From NCBI GenBank assembly GCA_043820025.1, contig JBDRED010000049.1:1-12310 (forward strand): a stretch of DNA of 12,310 bases, in the 5' to 3' direction. Under the pieces are notes generated by a model. That model saw only the letters and a program-made list of their open reading frames with translations, was not told the DNA's origin and did not search any database. This document shows, piece by piece, positions 1-6,450 of this stretch (the first letter of the stretch is position 1; each line of letters begins with the position of its first letter). The position numbers were made by a program, and so were the translations under genes. This DNA is from JBDRED01 sp043820025 [NCBI: Elusimicrobiota bacterium] (GTDB taxonomy: Bacteria; RUG730; JBDRED01).

Positions 1-81
1 TTGCATATTGCCCTCTAAAACTTTAGATAAAATTTCGACTTTAGATAATTCTTTTTGGCTCATAGTAATGTTCTCCTGCAT
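1..81 (-). CDS. Transposase, N-terminal fragment (ISNCY/IS1202-like)
   Basis: An open frame on the minus strand enters from the window edge and starts at ATG 81-79. An in-frame alternative starts at ATG 63-61. The shorter version begins MSQKELSKVEILSKVLEG, which resembles the first residues of ISNCY-group transposases, where a helix-turn-helix follows. Only 27 codons are inside the window, so no catalytic domain can be seen. AGGAGG (94 down to 89) lies 7 nt before the first ATG, and a second AGGAG lies before the inner ATG, so both starts are credible. The gene diverges from rho and belongs to the IS, not to the housekeeping cluster. The family assignment rests on a short stretch and could be wrong; that this is a coding start is better supported. 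Confidence 0.5.
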   Translation of the reverse strand, partial: MQENITMSQKELSKVEILSKVLEGNMQ

Positions 82-85
82 TTTT

Positions 86-108
86 AAACCTCCTAAATTT
101 GGAGGTTT
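86..108 (-). promoter_or_regulatory. Hairpin overlapping the transposase ribosome-binding site
   Basis: AAACCTCC (86-93) and GGAGGTTT (101-108) form a perfect 8-bp inverted repeat around a 7-nt loop. In the transposase mRNA the AGGAGG Shine-Dalgarno sequence falls in one arm, so the hairpin would block ribosome access. In the + direction the stem is followed by TTTTAG, only a weak terminator-like tail. Known IS elements use similar structures to limit transposase made from read-through transcripts; the role here is inferred. Confidence 0.5.
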
Positions 109-118
109 TAGTTTATCA

Positions 119-167
119 GAAAATTAACATTTCTACTTTGCTGAAAAATTAACATTTTCGCTTTGCC
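119..167. repeat. Two tandem ~25-bp repeats in the IS end
   Basis: Copy one (119-142) and copy two (143-167) share the core AAAATTAACATTT (120-132 and 145-157) and a following CTTTGC (136-141 and 161-166). They differ by one inserted base and a few substitutions. The repeat period is 25 bp, more than two helical turns, and the second copy abuts the presumed IS terminus. They are most likely transposase-binding sites. Confidence 0.6.
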
Positions 168-189
168 TTGACAATTTAATAAAAAAAGC

Positions 190-218
190 TTGACGCGTTT
201 AGTATTATTGTTTATTAT
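190..218 (+). promoter_or_regulatory. Sigma70-type promoter of the rho operon
   Basis: TTGACG (190-195) is followed by a 17-bp spacer and TATTAT (213-218). This gives five of six matches to each consensus hexamer at the ideal distance. Transcription would start near 225 and give a leader of about 170 nt before rho. Another TTGACA (168-173) overlaps the IS end but has no good -10 at the right distance. Long leaders are usual for rho genes, which are often autoregulated. Confidence 0.65.
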
Positions 219-238
219 AAATGCAAGCAAATAATACT
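201..238. promoter_or_regulatory. Inverted repeat flanking the rho -10 box, possible operator
   Basis: AGTATTATT (201-209) and AATAATACT (230-238) are exact 9-bp reverse complements separated by 20 nt. The spacer contains the -10 hexamer and the predicted start site. A repressor dimer could bind across the promoter. AT-rich repeats also arise by chance in such sequence, so the call is tentative. Confidence 0.3.
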
Positions 239-396
239 TGCCAAAGTACTACCCAGATAATAATCAAACACAATGAATTTAAAGGGAAAAATTTAAACAA
301 ATTCAAATCATGAAAATTAAAAGGCGTTTTCAAAAAAATCGAATAAAACAAAAAATTAAAAAATAAAAATATAAGGTATCAAAACGGAGGTATGTT

Positions 397-1668
397 ATGG
401 ACATTAGCGAATTGTCAAAAATGACAGTTGTGGAACTGCAAAAGATGGGAAAGGAATTGAAGGTTGAGGGGATCAGCGGATTAAGAAAACAGGATTTAAT
501 TTTCAAACTATTGCAGAATCAGGCGCAGGAGAATGGATACATGTTTGACGAGGGTGTATTGGAAATTCTTCCGGATGGATTCGGGTTTCTACGCTCGCCT
601 AATTATAATTATCTTCCGGGTCCTGATGATATATATATTTCGCCTTCGCAAATCAAAAAATTTGGTCTGCGAAAAGGAGATACGGTTTCCGGCCAGGTAA
701 GGCCGCCAAAGGAAGGCGAAAGGTTTTTTGCTCTTTTAAGAGTAGAGGCTGTTAATGGAGAAAATGTAGATAATATACGCGATAGAGTTTTGTTTGATAA
801 TTTAACGCCTTTGTATCCGCAGAATCGTATTAATCTCGAAACAACTAAAGATGAGCTTGCAATGCGTATTATTGATTTAGTAACGCCTATTGGAAAAGGA
901 CAGAGAGGAATTATTGTTGCGCCGCCGCGGACAGGTAAAACAATACTGCTTCAGAAAATTGCGAATAGCATTACTAAAAACCATCCTGAAGTTTCAATAA
1001 TAGTGCTTCTAATTGATGAGCGTCCGGAAGAAGTTACGGATATGCAAAGGTCTGTGCAGGGCGAGGTTATTTCATCAACATTTGACGAGCCATGCGAACG
1101 CCATGTGCAGGTAGCTGAAATGGTTATAGAAAAAGCAAAAAGGCTGGTTGAGCATAAAAAGGATGTGGTAATACTCTTAGACAGTATTACTCGTCTTGCC
1201 CGCGCATACAATACTGTAACGCCATCAAGCGGACGTGTGCTTTCCGGCGGTATTGACTCAAATGCGCTTCAAAGACCTAAGAGGTTCTTTGGAGCTGCTA
1301 GAAATATTGAGGAAGGCGGCAGTCTCACAATTCTAGCTACAGCGCTTGTTGATACAGGCAGTAGAATGGATGATGTCATTTTCGAGGAATTTAAGGGAAC
1401 AGGAAATATGGAATTATGCCTGGATAGAAAGCTTGTTGATAAGAGGCTCTTTCCTGCTATTGATGTCGCGCGTTCCGGAACACGAAAGGAAGAATTACTG
1501 CTTGCGGAAGATGTTCTTAATAAGGTATGGGTTCTTAGAAAAATATTAAGCAGTCTAAGCGTAGTTGAGGCTATGGAGCTGCTGCAGTCAAAGATTTCTA
1601 CCACAAAGTCAAATAAAGACTTTTTAAAAGCAATGGAAGTTGACAGCGCTCATTACGCGGAAAGGTGA
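397..1668 (+). CDS. rho: Transcription termination factor Rho
   Basis: Rho is a hexameric RNA-dependent ATPase helicase that loads on nascent RNA and ends transcription. The 423-residue protein has the full architecture. An N-terminal helical domain (about 1-45) is followed by a cold-shock-like RNA-binding domain (about 48-120, with GFGFLR at 61-66). The RecA-like core carries the P-loop APPRTGKT (175-182), the LLIDERPEE block with the presumed catalytic Glu208, and Walker B VVILLDS (257-263, Asp262). Q-loop and R-loop regions lie around 280-340. Length is close to the usual 420 and there is no long insertion. GGAGG (386-390) precedes the ATG by 6 nt. It is the first gene of a tight cluster with gmk and the rpoZ-like gene, downstream of its own promoter. 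The residues of the bicyclomycin pocket ([13 protein letters not shown]) look conserved. Confidence 0.98.
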   Translation: MDISELSKMTVVELQKMGKELKVEGISGLRKQDLIFKLLQNQAQENGYMFDEGVLEILPDGFGFLRSPNYNYLPGPDDIYISPSQIKKFGLRKGDTVSGQVRPPKEGERFFALLRVEAVNGENVDNIRDRVLFDNLTPLYPQNRINLETTKDELAMRIIDLVTPIGKGQRGIIVAPPRTGKTILLQKIANSITKNHPEVSIIVLLIDERPEEVTDMQRSVQGEVISSTFDEPCERHVQVAEMVIEKAKRLVEHKKDVVILLDSITRLARAYNTVTPSSGRVLSGGIDSNALQRPKRFFGAARNIEEGGSLTILATALVDTGSRMDDVIFEEFKGTGNMELCLDRKLVDKRLFPAIDVARSGTRKEELLLAEDVLNKVWVLRKILSSLSVVEAMELLQSKISTTKSNKDFLKAMEVDSAHYAER

Positions 1669-1672
1669 TAGT

Positions 1673-2248
1673 GTGTTAAAAAAAGGAATACTATTTATTT
1701 TATCAGGCCCGTCAGGCGTAGGAAAATCAACACTTGCTGATAAGGCATTGCGTTCCGGGCTTGGCCTTGAGTTTTCTATTTCGTGCACAACCAGGCCTCC
1801 TAGAAAAAACGAAAAGAATGGAAAACAGTATTTCTTTATTAGCGAGAGCGGATTTAAAGATAAAATTAAGCAGGGGTTCTTTGTCGAGTGGGCTAAGGTT
1901 CATGGCTATTATTACGGAACATCAAAGGAGTGGATTACTAAAAAATTAAAAGATGGCCATGATGTCTTATTAGATATAGATATTCAAGGCGTTCGCTCCA
2001 TGAAAAGAATGTTTCCTCACGGAGTATATATTTTTATTGCGCCGCCATCAAAAAAAGAGCTTACAGCTAGAATAAAGGGAAGAAAAACTGAGACAAAAGA
2101 AGCGCTTAAAACAAGAATAGCGAATGGCGAAAAAGAGATGAAAGCAATTAATATGTATGATTTTGTCGTTACAAATGATAAAATAACAAAAGCTTTAGCT
2201 CTATTAAAAAGTATAGTAATTTCCGAACGATGCAGAAATTGGAAATAA
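1673..2248 (+). CDS. gmk: Guanylate kinase
   Basis: This cytosolic enzyme phosphorylates GMP (and dGMP) to the diphosphate with ATP, feeding GTP synthesis. The 191-residue protein shows the P-loop GPSGVGKST (12-20), a GMP-binding segment SCTTRPPRKNEKNGKQYFF (about 37-55), the VLLDIDIQGVRSMK strand and a lid region with the GRKTETKEALKTRI pattern. The GTG at 1673 is preferred over an upstream in-frame TTG at 1640. The AAAGGTG ribosome site (1661-1667) sits at a suitable distance, and the TTG would add 11 residues overlapping rho before the family's usual start. The gap to rho is 4 nt, so translation is probably coupled. gmk next to rpoZ and coaBC is a common bacterial arrangement. Function is secure. 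Confidence 0.95.
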   Translation: MLKKGILFILSGPSGVGKSTLADKALRSGLGLEFSISCTTRPPRKNEKNGKQYFFISESGFKDKIKQGFFVEWAKVHGYYYGTSKEWITKKLKDGHDVLLDIDIQGVRSMKRMFPHGVYIFIAPPSKKELTARIKGRKTETKEALKTRIANGEKEMKAINMYDFVVTNDKITKALALLKSIVISERCRNWK

Positions 2249-2259
2249 GGAGATATAAA

Positions 2260-2571
2260 ATGAGTGATACAGAAAGAAGTCAAAACTATGCCAGTTATTT
2301 TTTGGTAAACGCTGCGTTTAAATGGGCGCGGGAACTTAGAAATAAAAAAGGGGCTAACGCGGTAATGTCTGATTTGGTTGATGAAGCCCTGCATGATATT
2401 AAAAGCGGCAAGGTGTCAATTGAGGATATTATTAATTTGACTATTGATGATCATCCTGTAAAAAGTCCGGCGCTGCCTGCAATACTTGAAGAAGGGGCAG
2501 TTGAGATTGATGAGGATTTTGATGACGATAATAAAAAAGAGAAGAAGAAAAACAAAAAAAATAAAAAATAA
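2260..2571 (+). CDS. rpoZ: Probable divergent RNA polymerase omega subunit
   Basis: Omega helps fold and assemble the beta-prime subunit of RNA polymerase. This 103-residue protein lies in the classic rpoZ position between gmk and the coenzyme A genes. Its first 60 residues follow the omega pattern: an N-x(4)-LV-x(2)-A-x(3)-AR-L block near 9-26 and a helix with EALHDIKSGKVSIEDI (about 42-57). Identity is low, so the name rests on position plus this pattern. The C-terminus is unusual, with a short acidic run (EIDEDFDDD) followed by a lysine-rich tail ending at the stop. AAGGAG (2247-2252) overlaps the gmk stop and lies 7 nt before the chosen ATG; an upstream in-frame ATG at 2230 would fall inside gmk and lacks this site. 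It could instead be an unrelated small protein, but omega is the best reading. Confidence 0.65.
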   Translation: MSDTERSQNYASYFLVNAAFKWARELRNKKGANAVMSDLVDEALHDIKSGKVSIEDIINLTIDDHPVKSPALPAILEEGAVEIDEDFDDDNKKEKKKNKKNKK

Positions 2572-2606
2572 TTAAGGATTTGATTTCGGAATAAGGCGAA
2601 TTAATT

Positions 2607-3158
2607 ATGAAAGAAGTTGTAATTGGCATTACCGGCGGAATAGCCGCGTATAAGGTTATTGATGTAATAAGTTCTCTTAATAAAAAGGGAATAGGCGTTA
2701 CTTGCGTTGTTACGCCTTCAGCTCTTAACTTTGTAACAAAGATATCGCTTGAGACAATTTCAGGCAGAGCGGTTATATCAGATATGTTTGATTGCAATAA
2801 ATCATTTAGCGATGTGGAGCATGTGTCGCTGGCTGATAAGGCTGATTTAGCGCTGATCGCGCCTGCGTCAGCAAATACAATAGCAAAGCTGGCATTAGGA
2901 ATCGCGGATAATTTTTTAACAACCTTTATGCTTGCTGTTACTTGCCCTGTGATTTTAGCGCCGTCTATGAACGACGCAATGTGGAATAATGCCGTAACTC
3001 AAAAAAATATTTTAGCGCTTATTGAAAGAGGATATAATATTATTGAACCCGGCGAAGGCCATCTTGCGTGCGGCAAAATTGGCCAAGGTAGATTTCCTTC
3101 TCAGGAAATTATTCTAAATAAAGTAATCGAAACATTGAATGTTCATACAAATGCCTAA
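2607..3158 (+). CDS. coaC: Phosphopantothenoylcysteine decarboxylase (CoaC, stand-alone)
   Basis: CoaC is the FMN-dependent decarboxylase that turns 4'-phosphopantothenoylcysteine into 4'-phosphopantetheine in coenzyme A synthesis. The 183-residue protein has the flavoprotein start GITGGIAAYKV (7-17), the active-site histidine in EHVSLADKADL (His72), the APASANTIAKLALGIADN flavin region (85-102), the substrate-binding motif PSMNDAMW (119-126) and the ACGKIGQGR flap with catalytic Cys155. All key residues are present. In most bacteria this domain is the N-terminal half of a fused CoaBC protein; here a stop codon separates it from CoaB, which begins within its last codons. A weak AATAAGG ribosome site lies about 10 nt before the ATG, 35 nt after the rpoZ-like gene. 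Confidence 0.92.
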   Translation: MKEVVIGITGGIAAYKVIDVISSLNKKGIGVTCVVTPSALNFVTKISLETISGRAVISDMFDCNKSFSDVEHVSLADKADLALIAPASANTIAKLALGIADNFLTTFMLAVTCPVILAPSMNDAMWNNAVTQKNILALIERGYNIIEPGEGHLACGKIGQGRFPSQEIILNKVIETLNVHTNA

Positions 3159-3783
3159 TACAAAGTTAAAAAAAATTCTTATTTCCAGCGGACCCACCAG
3201 AGTTTTTATTGATCCATTAAGATACATTACAAATATTTCCAGCGGGCTGATGGGAAGAGCGCTGGCAAAGCAGGCAAAGCTTATGGGTTTTGATGTTACG
3301 GTTATTTCGGGGCCTGTTAATATTTACTATCCGAAAAACATTGAGATTGTAAATGTCTCAACTAACGACGAAATGTATAGAGAGATTGATAAAAAATTTA
3401 AAAATACTGATATTTTTATTTCAGCCGCAGCTGTTGTTGATTTTGAGCCTGAAGCCGTATCAAAGAAAAAAATTAAAAGAACGTCAAAAGGAATGGTATT
3501 GAGATTACACCCTTCGAGGGATATAGTAAAAAGCATAGCTAAAAAAAAGAGAAAAAATCAAATTGTTGTTGGTTTCGCGCTTGAGACAGAAGATTTATTG
3601 ATAAACGCTAAGAAAAAACTCTTAGAAAAGAAATTAAATTATGTCATAGCAAATAAAGATACGGACAGTCTCGGAAAAAAAGATAATAAAGCTGTAATGA
3701 TTAAAGAAGACGGTACTGTTATCAAATTTTATCGAATGAGCAAGAGCCTCTTGGCAAAAAAGATTCTGCTGGAGATAATATGA
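3151..3783 (+). CDS. coaB: Phosphopantothenate-cysteine ligase (CoaB, stand-alone)
   Basis: CoaB joins 4'-phosphopantothenate to cysteine using a nucleotide triphosphate, supplying the substrate for CoaC. From the ATG at 3151 the protein has 210 residues. It shows the SGPTR...DP nucleotide-binding start (13-22), NISSG (28-32), AAAVVDF (92-98), the lysine-rich KKKIKR motif (105-110), GFALET (141-146) and a late VIANKD (165-170). The usual Lys after NxSSG is Leu here (SSGLMG). The start overlaps the coaC stop by 8 nt without a clear ribosome site, so translational coupling is likely. An in-frame ATG at 3139 would extend it by four residues and cannot be excluded. The separate coaC/coaB pair in the right order suggests a split of the fused gene, or a lineage with stand-alone enzymes. 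Confidence 0.9.
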   Translation: MPNTKLKKILISSGPTRVFIDPLRYITNISSGLMGRALAKQAKLMGFDVTVISGPVNIYYPKNIEIVNVSTNDEMYREIDKKFKNTDIFISAAAVVDFEPEAVSKKKIKRTSKGMVLRLHPSRDIVKSIAKKKRKNQIVVGFALETEDLLINAKKKLLEKKLNYVIANKDTDSLGKKDNKAVMIKEDGTVIKFYRMSKSLLAKKILLEII

Positions 3784-4475
3784 TGGATTTTTCACTTAAA
3801 GATATAGCAAAGGATTGTCTTTTGGATTCTATTAAGGAACATGGCGTTGATGTTATTATTGATTCAAAAAAAAATGTATCCAATGGGCCTAAAAAAGATA
3901 AGCTGATTGAGTTATTTAATAAGTACAAGGATTGCAATGCCTGTGATTTAGCCAAGACTAGGATTAAGCCGGTATTCGGCGAAGGCGATCCTGACGCAAA
4001 ATTAATGTTTGTAGGCGAAGGCCCCGGGTTCGAGGAAGATAGGCAGGGACTGCCATTTGTCGGTAAGGCCGGAGAATTATTGACAAAGATTATCAATGCG
4101 ATAAACCTTTCAAGAGAAAAAGTATATATAGCAAATGTTGTAAAATGCCATCCAATGAAGGATCCTGACCACCCGAATACCAGAGGCAATGACCGTCCGC
4201 CGTCCCATGAAGAAATGCAAAGCTGTATACATATTTTAGAAGAGCAGATTAAGATTATTAAGCCTAAGGTAATTTGCGCGCTGGGCGCAGTAGCCGCAAA
4301 GGCGCTGTTGAATGATTCGAGAGGTATTTCCAAATTAAGGGGGCAGATTTTTGATTATAACGGAATAATACTTGTTCCGACTTATCACCCTGCATATTTA
4401 TTGCGTAACCCTGACGATAAAAAACCGGCCTGGGAAGATATGAAAAAAATTCGCGATATTCTTGCAAAAAGATAA
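3780..4475 (+). CDS. Uracil-DNA glycosylase, family 4 (iron-sulphur type)
   Basis: Family 4 enzymes remove uracil (from cytosine deamination or misincorporation) from DNA and start base-excision repair. The 231-residue protein has four cysteines suited to bind a 4Fe-4S cluster: Cys52 and Cys55 (CNAC), Cys123 (VVKCHP) and Cys149 (MQSC). The catalytic motif GEGPGFEED spans 79-87, and the second active-site motif HPAYLLR spans 203-209. A region of about 45 residues before the first cysteine is lysine-rich and poorly conserved; related proteins of this family often have such an extension. The ATG overlaps the coaB stop as ATGA (3780-3783); the next codon is also ATG and lies better placed behind GGAG (3771-3774), so the start may be 3783. 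It is the last gene of the first cluster. Confidence 0.93.
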   Translation: MMDFSLKDIAKDCLLDSIKEHGVDVIIDSKKNVSNGPKKDKLIELFNKYKDCNACDLAKTRIKPVFGEGDPDAKLMFVGEGPGFEEDRQGLPFVGKAGELLTKIINAINLSREKVYIANVVKCHPMKDPDHPNTRGNDRPPSHEEMQSCIHILEEQIKIIKPKVICALGAVAAKALLNDSRGISKLRGQIFDYNGIILVPTYHPAYLLRNPDDKKPAWEDMKKIRDILAKR

Positions 4476-4503
4476 TTTTTAGGAATTAAAAATAATGGAA
4501 AAG

Positions 4504-4544
4504 CCGGGAATTTGGGGATATGCTCTAAATTTCGGAAATCCCGG
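4504..4544 (+). other. Hairpin in the gap between the two gene clusters
   Basis: CCGGGA (4504-4509) pairs exactly with TCCCGG (4539-4544), and TTT/AAA extends the stem past a one-base bulge. The loop is about 22 nt. No run of T follows, so it is not a classical intrinsic terminator. It is the only GC-rich structure in the 133-bp gap between the uracil-DNA glycosylase gene and murB, and may mark the end of the first operon through Rho or protect an mRNA end. Confidence 0.35.
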
Positions 4545-4563
4545 GGTAAAAATTTATTGAAGC

Positions 4564-4583
4564 GTTAGAAGATAAAATCTAAC
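4564..4583 (+). other. Small AT-rich hairpin upstream of murB
   Basis: GTTAGA (4564-4569) and TCTAAC (4578-4583) form a 6-bp stem with an 8-nt loop, 25 nt before the murB start. It is followed by TGAATTTTGAG, a poor U-tract. It could be a weak attenuator or chance; no promoter with both hexamers is evident in this gap. Confidence 0.2.
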
Positions 4584-4608
4584 TGAATTTTGAGTTATGA
4601 GGTAAGAG

Positions 4609-5484
4609 ATGGAAATGTTAAAAAATATAAAAATGACTGAATATACCAGCTTAGGCATAGGCGGGCCGGCTGATTATATTTATAAGGTAAACGACCTTTC
4701 TGAATTGAAGAATATTTTAAGTAAATTAAATACTGAAAGAGAGCCGTGGCGTGTTTTAGGAAAAGGGAGTAATATACTGGTCTCAGATCATGGACTGAGG
4801 TGCGCTGTGATTATTCTGCAGGGCAGATTTTGTGATATTACTTTTAATGATAATTTTGTTACTGCCTGCGGAGGATCTCTATTAAGCAATGTTATTAAGG
4901 AAAGTATTTCTAAGGGATTTAAAGGTTTAGAAAATCTAGCCGGTATACCGGGAACTATCGCAGGAGCAGTGATAGGCAATGCCGGGACAAATGATTTAGC
5001 AATAGGCGATGTAATTGAGGAAATAACATGCTTATCAAGTGATGGCAATGTATCTGTGATGAATAAGAAGGATTTGAGATTTGCATACAGGAAGTCGAAT
5101 TTGACTGATAATATGATTATAACATCTGTTAAACTACGTTTGGAACATGCTGATAAAGTCAGCGTTCAACAAAGGTATGATGAACAGATAAAAAAGCGGA
5201 TGGCAAGCCAGCCTTATAATATGAAGAGCGCAGGATGCGTTTTTAAAAATACCGATGATGGAAGATCGGCAGGTATGCTTATTGATAAAGCAGGCGCAAA
5301 GGGGCTTAGCATAGGCGCTGTTTCTGTGTCAGGCAAGCATGCGAATTTTTTCGTATGCAGCGAGGGCGCGAAAGCGTCTGATTTTTTATCATTGATAGAT
5401 AAAGTAAAAAAAATGGTTAAGGAAACAAGCGGCGCTGAATTGGAACTTGAAATAAAAATTTGGGGAGAAGATAATGGCAAGTGA
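4609..5484 (+). CDS. murB: UDP-N-acetylenolpyruvoylglucosamine reductase (MurB)
   Basis: MurB is a cytosolic FAD enzyme that reduces the enolpyruvyl group with NADPH to give UDP-N-acetylmuramic acid, the second committed step of peptidoglycan synthesis. The 291-residue protein has the FAD-binding LGKGSNILVSD (50-60), the ENLAGIPGTIAGAVIGNAG block (108-126), Tyr160-Arg161 in FAYRKS, the proton-donor segment SAGCVFKN with Cys210 where many enzymes have Ser, and the C-terminal Glu281 in LELEIKIWG. Length and the short loop fit the type II group. GAGGTAAGAG directly precedes the ATG; a second ATG six bases on is possible. It overlaps ddl by 11 nt. Neither murC nor murG is next to it. Confidence 0.97.
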   Translation: MEMLKNIKMTEYTSLGIGGPADYIYKVNDLSELKNILSKLNTEREPWRVLGKGSNILVSDHGLRCAVIILQGRFCDITFNDNFVTACGGSLLSNVIKESISKGFKGLENLAGIPGTIAGAVIGNAGTNDLAIGDVIEEITCLSSDGNVSVMNKKDLRFAYRKSNLTDNMIITSVKLRLEHADKVSVQQRYDEQIKKRMASQPYNMKSAGCVFKNTDDGRSAGMLIDKAGAKGLSIGAVSVSGKHANFFVCSEGAKASDFLSLIDKVKKMVKETSGAELELEIKIWGEDNGK

Positions 5485-6448
5485 CAAAATTACAGAGATT
5501 GTAAAAAAATACGCTGATAAAAAGATAGGCGTTTTGTATGGCGGCTGGTCAGAGGAGCGCGAGATATCGCTCCTGACCGGAAAAGCCGTTTCTGACGCGT
5601 TAAAAAAAGTCGGATTAAATGTCAGGGATTATGACCTTAAGGAATTTACTGTTGAAAAGCTGGATAAAAAAGAAATAGATATTGCGTATATCGCTCTTCA
5701 TGGAAAGGGCGGCGAGGATGGGACTGTGCAGGCCGCGCTTGATCATGCGGGTATAAAATACACAGGGTCCAATGCGCGCGCATCCTCAATCGCTATAAAT
5801 AAATATGAATCGAAAATGGTTATGAATACACATAAAATACCTACGCCTGAGTGTGTAATGATAAAAGCTGAAGAGGCGGCAGATGACTGTAATATGCAGA
5901 ATCTTTCTGACGAGCTTATTGCTAAAGGAATAACATTCCCATGCGTTGCTAAGCCTGTTCGGCAGGGTTCGGCCATTGGCGTTTATATAGTTAAGAATTT
6001 AGACGAGCTCATAGAATCTGTTAAAAAAATATCTAAGCTGGATAGTGAAATTCTTATAGAGAAATATATTAAGGGCATAGAAATAACGGTTGGTATAGTC
6101 GGAGATATGGTTCTTCCTATTATTGAGATTGTCCCAAAGAATGCGTTTTATGATTTTGAGGCGAAGTACTCGGACGGTATGTCCACGCACATTATACCTG
6201 CAAGAATTTCGAAGAGCTCTAGCGCGAAAGCTGCGAAATATTCTGAGATGGTTCATAATGTTTTAGGTTTGCGCGGAGTAAGCAGAGTTGACCTTATAGT
6301 AGATAGTAACGGAGAGGCATGGGTTCTGGAGGTAAACACAATACCGGGTATGACGCGCACCAGCCTCTTGCCGGACGCGGCTAAATATGCCGGTATAAGC
6401 TTCGAGGAACTTGTCTTGAAAATATTGGATGAATCAGTGAGAGGATAA
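5474..6448 (+). CDS. ddl: D-alanine--D-alanine ligase
   Basis: Ddl is an ATP-grasp enzyme that makes the D-Ala-D-Ala dipeptide used for the end of the peptidoglycan stem peptide. The 324-residue protein has the N-terminal GGWSEEREISL (23-33, Glu28 for the first D-Ala), HGKGGEDGTVQ (76-86), the ATP-binding KPVRQGSAIGV (160-170, Ser166), the loop FYDFEAKY (225-232) and the metal and substrate block RVDLIVDSNGEAWVLEVN (271-288) with Asp273, Glu286 and Asn288. Tyr232 matches the tyrosine typical of D-Ala-D-Ala rather than D-Ala-D-lactate ligases, so vancomycin-resistant precursors are not suggested. GGGGAG (5462-5467) precedes the ATG inside the murB end. It lies 2 nt before ftsQ. Confidence 0.97.
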   Translation: MASDKITEIVKKYADKKIGVLYGGWSEEREISLLTGKAVSDALKKVGLNVRDYDLKEFTVEKLDKKEIDIAYIALHGKGGEDGTVQAALDHAGIKYTGSNARASSIAINKYESKMVMNTHKIPTPECVMIKAEEAADDCNMQNLSDELIAKGITFPCVAKPVRQGSAIGVYIVKNLDELIESVKKISKLDSEILIEKYIKGIEITVGIVGDMVLPIIEIVPKNAFYDFEAKYSDGMSTHIIPARISKSSSAKAAKYSEMVHNVLGLRGVSRVDLIVDSNGEAWVLEVNTIPGMTRTSLLPDAAKYAGISFEELVLKILDESVRG

Positions 6449-6450
6449 AA

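Larger units (their letters stand above)
1..173 (-). mobile_element. One end of an insertion sequence, cut by the window edge
   Basis: Read on the minus strand, the segment begins with TGTCAAGGCAAAGCG (173 down to 159). It continues through two tandem AT-rich repeats and a hairpin, then enters an ORF that runs off the window. Terminus, internal repeats (likely transposase-binding sites), short leader and transposase start is the usual layout of an IS end. The ORF start resembles transposases of the ISNCY (IS1202-like) group, recognised from memory only. The outer boundary near 173 is inferred from the TGTCA end. The other end and any target duplication lie outside the window. Confidence 0.6.

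Noticed and set aside
168-173. TTGACA at the IS edge as the main rho -35 box
   Set aside because: No acceptable -10 lies 16-18 bp downstream; the TTGACG at 190 has a far better partner.
1640-1672. Upstream TTG start for guanylate kinase
   Set aside because: It adds residues not typical of the family and overlaps rho, while the GTG at 1673 has a suitable ribosome site.
3722-4333. 203-codon open frame on the minus strand across the uracil-DNA glycosylase gene
   Set aside because: It lies opposite a gene with all family motifs, has no ribosome site, and its composition (Ser/Ile/Leu-rich) is that of an antisense shadow.
4504-4544. Intrinsic transcription terminator after the first cluster
   Set aside because: The stem is followed by GGTAAAAATTTA and not by a run of T, and the loop is long.
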